Shown here: positions 5,461-7,364 of the stretch, one piece after another
Position numbering within the stretch: position 1 is the stretch's first letter
Layout of the letters: every line of letters begins with the position of its first letter
Source: Fimbriimonadaceae bacterium
Lineage (GTDB): Bacteria > Armatimonadota > Fimbriimonadia > Fimbriimonadales > Fimbriimonadaceae
Assembly: GCA_947447315.1 (NCBI GenBank)
Contig: CANFJD010000140.1
Coordinates: 1-7,364 of the forward strand
Length of the DNA stretch: 7,364 bases
Direction of reading: 5' to 3'
Position numbers and translations under genes: made by a program
The notes under the pieces: model-generated
Told to the model about the DNA's origin: nothing
Databases searched by the model: none
What the model saw: only the letters and a program-made list of their open reading frames with translations

Positions 5461-6225
5461 ATGATCCGTCAGTCGTTCTGTTATCCCATTTATCAAGGAG
5501 ATCCTGAACTCTTCGCCGCTACCCGAGCCATGGGTTACGAAGCCACCGAATTTTGGGCATGGAGCGATCATCTGCCCGAAGTCATTGCCATGGCGCATAC
5601 TGCCGGACTCAAGATCGCCAGCTTCACCGGTCACGAAGGGATTGATCGAGGCCTGAGTCACACGGCGGACTTCGATCGAATTGAGGCCGAGATTCGCCTT
5701 TCGGTCGATCGCGCGGTCGAAATTGGCTGCCCCGGCATCATCGTGTTCCCCGGTGGTCGCGACGGAAAGCGAAGTGACACCGAAGCCCTCATCGACTCTG
5801 CCCGTGCCCTCCGCCGTATTGCCCCGTACGCGGAGGCAAACGGCGTCAACCTCAATATTGAGATCCTCAACTCTCGCCACGATCACCCCGGATACTTGGC
5901 GGACACCGTTGAATGGGGAGTGGCCCTTTGCGAGATGGTCGGTAGCAAGAGGGTGAAAATACTCTTTGATATCTATCACGTTCAGGTCATGCAGGGAGAC
6001 CTGATCGCACGCCTCAAATGGGCGCTGCCGTTCATCGGTCACATCCACACCGCCGGGGTTCCCGGCCGCCACGAGCTCGATTCCCGGCAGGAAATTAGCT
6101 ATCCCGCGGTGATGCAAGTGTTATCCGATGCTGGATACACCGGATACGTTGGTCACGAGTTTTTCCCCAACCGGTTAGGCAAGCTGGAATCGCTCCAGGA
6201 AGCCTTCACGGTGTGCAATCTGTAG
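5461..6225 (+). CDS. Hydroxypyruvate-isomerase-like TIM-barrel protein (AP endonuclease 2 / xylose-isomerase-like family)
   Basis: The 254-residue product matches the sugar isomerase/epimerase TIM-barrel family by motif order. YEATEFWAW (26-34) is an early strand. NIEILNSR (132-139) carries E134. LFDIYHVQVMQGD (168-180) has D170 and H173. GHIHTAGVPGRHELD (193-207) has H196, and YVGHEFFP (229-236) has E233. E134, D170, H196 and E233 are the expected divalent-metal ligands. In classical Hyi the third ligand is glutamine; histidine here fits a separate branch that I recall from planctomycetes and related phyla. The likely reaction is aldose-ketose isomerisation or epimerisation of a small sugar acid or sugar in the cytoplasm; the substrate cannot be named. 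The ATG is 20 bases after a terminator, directly preceded by a palindrome, and lacks a Shine-Dalgarno. Confidence 0.85.
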   Translation: MIRQSFCYPIYQGDPELFAATRAMGYEATEFWAWSDHLPEVIAMAHTAGLKIASFTGHEGIDRGLSHTADFDRIEAEIRLSVDRAVEIGCPGIIVFPGGRDGKRSDTEALIDSARALRRIAPYAEANGVNLNIEILNSRHDHPGYLADTVEWGVALCEMVGSKRVKILFDIYHVQVMQGDLIARLKWALPFIGHIHTAGVPGRHELDSRQEISYPAVMQVLSDAGYTGYVGHEFFPNRLGKLESLQEAFTVCNL

Positions 6226-6274
6226 GCAAATGGCCCCAGGTTGAAGGTTTCGGGAATTCCTCCAGGCCATCCGA

Positions 6275-6280
6275 TATAGT
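6275..6280 (+). promoter_or_regulatory. -10 box (TATAGT) for a leaderless metalloprotease transcript
   Basis: TATAGT matches TATAAT at five of six positions and ends 6 bases before the GTG at 6287, so transcription would begin at or next to the start codon. No Shine-Dalgarno is present in the 61-base spacer after the isomerase stop, and no terminator or clear -35 is seen there. Confidence 0.45.
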
Positions 6281-6286
6281 AATAGC

Positions 6287-7364
6287 GTGCAGCTCGCAAC
6301 TTCCGCCCTTATTCTCGGCCTGGCATCGGCCGCGTTGGCGCAAACTCCGCCCCCCTCCGCGCCGCCCGCGCAAACGCCTCCCCCATCCACGCCGCCTCCG
6401 GCTGAAGATCCCAAGTCCATCTCCGCCATCACGAAAGGGTTCGAAAAGCTCCCGGGCGTATTCACTCTCTACCGAAAGAAGGACGGGCAGAACGAGACCA
6501 TTTACGCGGAAATTCCCGAAAGCAAACTGGGGCAATTCACGCTGTTGCAGGTAACCAATAGCGGTGGAACCCAGGGCACCAATGCCGAAGTGGCCCCCGG
6601 CTTGGTTACGGTAGACCTTCCCCTAGAGTTTAAGAAACTGGATGCGGATCGCCTTGTCCTCGTGACGCCACTGACCAAACTCCGCTCCAGCCGCCCCGAG
6701 CGACAGCGACTGCTCGACCGCAGCTTTCCCGAAGAGATTGTCTCCACCTTCCCCATTTCTGGCCGGAGTGCCGACGGGAAAACCTTCCTGATTAACCTCA
6801 GCAGCTTCATGAAGTCTGACGTTGCCGAACTCAGCGGTCAGCTTTCTGCCGGGAACCCCTTCGGTGGCGGTGGCGGCGGCTACGGGATTTCCAATGAGTC
6901 TTCCTACATCGATAAGCTGAAGAACCTGCCCGAAAACATCAGTTATCGGGTGAACCACTACCTCATTCGACGGTCGCCAACCGGTGGCCCCCGGGCGTTC
7001 TATCTCCCGGTGAGCTACTCCTGGTCGGTGCTCCCCGCGACTGACTACCGCCCGCGCCTCGGCGACCCTCGCGTCGGATTCTTCACCACGTACTTCAACA
7101 CCTCCGATAACGACGCGAGTTGGGATACCGGCGTCAACTACATTCAGCGATGGAACCTTAAGAAGCGGGATCCAAAAGCGGCCCTCAGCGACCCAGTCAA
7201 GCCAATCACATTCTGGATTGATAACGCCACCCCGCCCGAGTATCGTAACGACGTCAAGACGGCGCTTCTGATGTGGAATCCTGCCTTCGAGCGTGTTGGC
7301 ATCAAGAACGCCATCGAAGTGAAGCAAATGCCCGACGATGCCGATTGGGACATCGCCGACGTCC
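6287..7364 (+). CDS. Secreted zinc-dependent metalloprotease, DUF5118/DUF5117 type (3' end outside window)
   Basis: The frame stays open from GTG 6287 to the window edge, giving 359 residues with no stop. An in-frame TGA at 6242-6244 and no other start codon between leave GTG 6287 as the only choice. Residues 1-18 look like a signal peptide ending ASAALA before Q19, but its n-region has no K or R. A proline-rich linker (20-43) follows. From about 45 the protein matches bacterial zinc metalloproteases with DUF5118 and DUF5117: GFEKLPGVFTLY (51-62), FPEEIVSTFPI (147-157), YRPRLGDPRVGFF (254-266), RWNLKKRDP (288-296), PVKPITFWIDN (303-313) and LLMWNPAFERVGIKNA (327-342). In this family the HExxH zinc site lies further downstream and is not in the window, so catalytic competence cannot be judged. 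A glycine run at 193-198 is an odd local insertion. Likely role: extracytoplasmic protein degradation. Confidence 0.88.
   Translation, partial: MQLATSALILGLASAALAQTPPPSAPPAQTPPPSTPPPAEDPKSISAITKGFEKLPGVFTLYRKKDGQNETIYAEIPESKLGQFTLLQVTNSGGTQGTNAEVAPGLVTVDLPLEFKKLDADRLVLVTPLTKLRSSRPERQRLLDRSFPEEIVSTFPISGRSADGKTFLINLSSFMKSDVAELSGQLSAGNPFGGGGGGYGISNESSYIDKLKNLPENISYRVNHYLIRRSPTGGPRAFYLPVSYSWSVLPATDYRPRLGDPRVGFFTTYFNTSDNDASWDTGVNYIQRWNLKKRDPKAALSDPVKPITFWIDNATPPEYRNDVKTALLMWNPAFERVGIKNAIEVKQMPDDADWDIADV

Noticed and set aside
5398..6117. 239-codon open frame on the - strand across the isomerase gene
   Set aside because: It is antisense to a well-supported TIM-barrel gene, starts inside it, and its end runs through the terminator stem. 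The translation has no recognisable motif. Long antisense frames are common in GC-rich coding sequence.
6246..6268. GGAATTCC palindrome in the isomerase-metalloprotease spacer as a terminator
   Set aside because: The stem is only 4 bp per arm with no loop and no T tract, so it does not support termination.
6623..7327. 234-codon open frame on the - strand at the right end
   Set aside because: It is antisense to the metalloprotease frame, whose sequence matches known family motifs. It has no ribosome site or recognisable domain.
1..7364. CRISPR arrays, tRNA or rRNA genes, transposons or phage genes
   Set aside because: No regularly spaced repeats, cloverleaf sequences, terminal inverted repeats or transposase/integrase motifs were seen on either strand.

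Overview
The window looks like ordinary chromosome from a moderately GC-rich bacterium, most likely Armatimonadota (Fimbriimonas-like). The main evidence is the pseudopilin-like protein at 4477-5385. Its N-terminus (FTLIELLVVIAIIAILAA followed by ILFPVFAQAK) and C-terminal FADGH motif are of a kind very common in that phylum and its relatives. The assignment is by recall of family style, not by a search. No tRNA, rRNA, CRISPR array, insertion sequence or phage gene is visible.

Layout. Positions 1-161 hold the last ~53 codons of an unidentified + strand gene. Next come two threonine-pathway genes on the + strand: thrC (threonine synthase, 183-1262) and thrB (homoserine kinase, 1297-2229). Together they convert homoserine to threonine. 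thrB ends 3 bases from the end of a convergent - strand gene (2233-3072), which encodes an unrecognised, probably exported protein of lower GC than its neighbours. A 147-base divergent spacer (3073-3219) contains two perfect inverted repeats and a consensus TATAAT box. It leads into a tight three-gene + strand unit: a small lipoprotein (3220-3462), a LacI-family repressor (3464-4480, GTG start, 1-base gap) and a prepilin-type secreted/surface protein (4477-5385, ATGA overlap). A very strong intrinsic terminator (5400-5440) closes the unit.

Only 20 bases after that terminator, a hydroxypyruvate-isomerase-like TIM-barrel gene starts (5461-6225), preceded by a perfect GTAACG/CGTTAC palindrome. 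The final gene (6287 to the window edge) starts at GTG and encodes a secreted zinc metalloprotease of the DUF5118/DUF5117 type. It is cut off before its catalytic site.

The most interesting part is the lipoprotein-repressor-pseudopilin unit and its control signals. The pseudopilin's Shine-Dalgarno sequence can pair with a CCTCC just upstream, inside the end of the repressor gene, which suggests translational coupling. The palindromes near the unit and before the isomerase are candidate operators. Three genes (thrB, the isomerase, the metalloprotease) have no visible Shine-Dalgarno but do have a TANNNT box 6-7 bases before the start codon, which suggests leaderless transcripts. All regulatory readings are inferences from sequence pattern.
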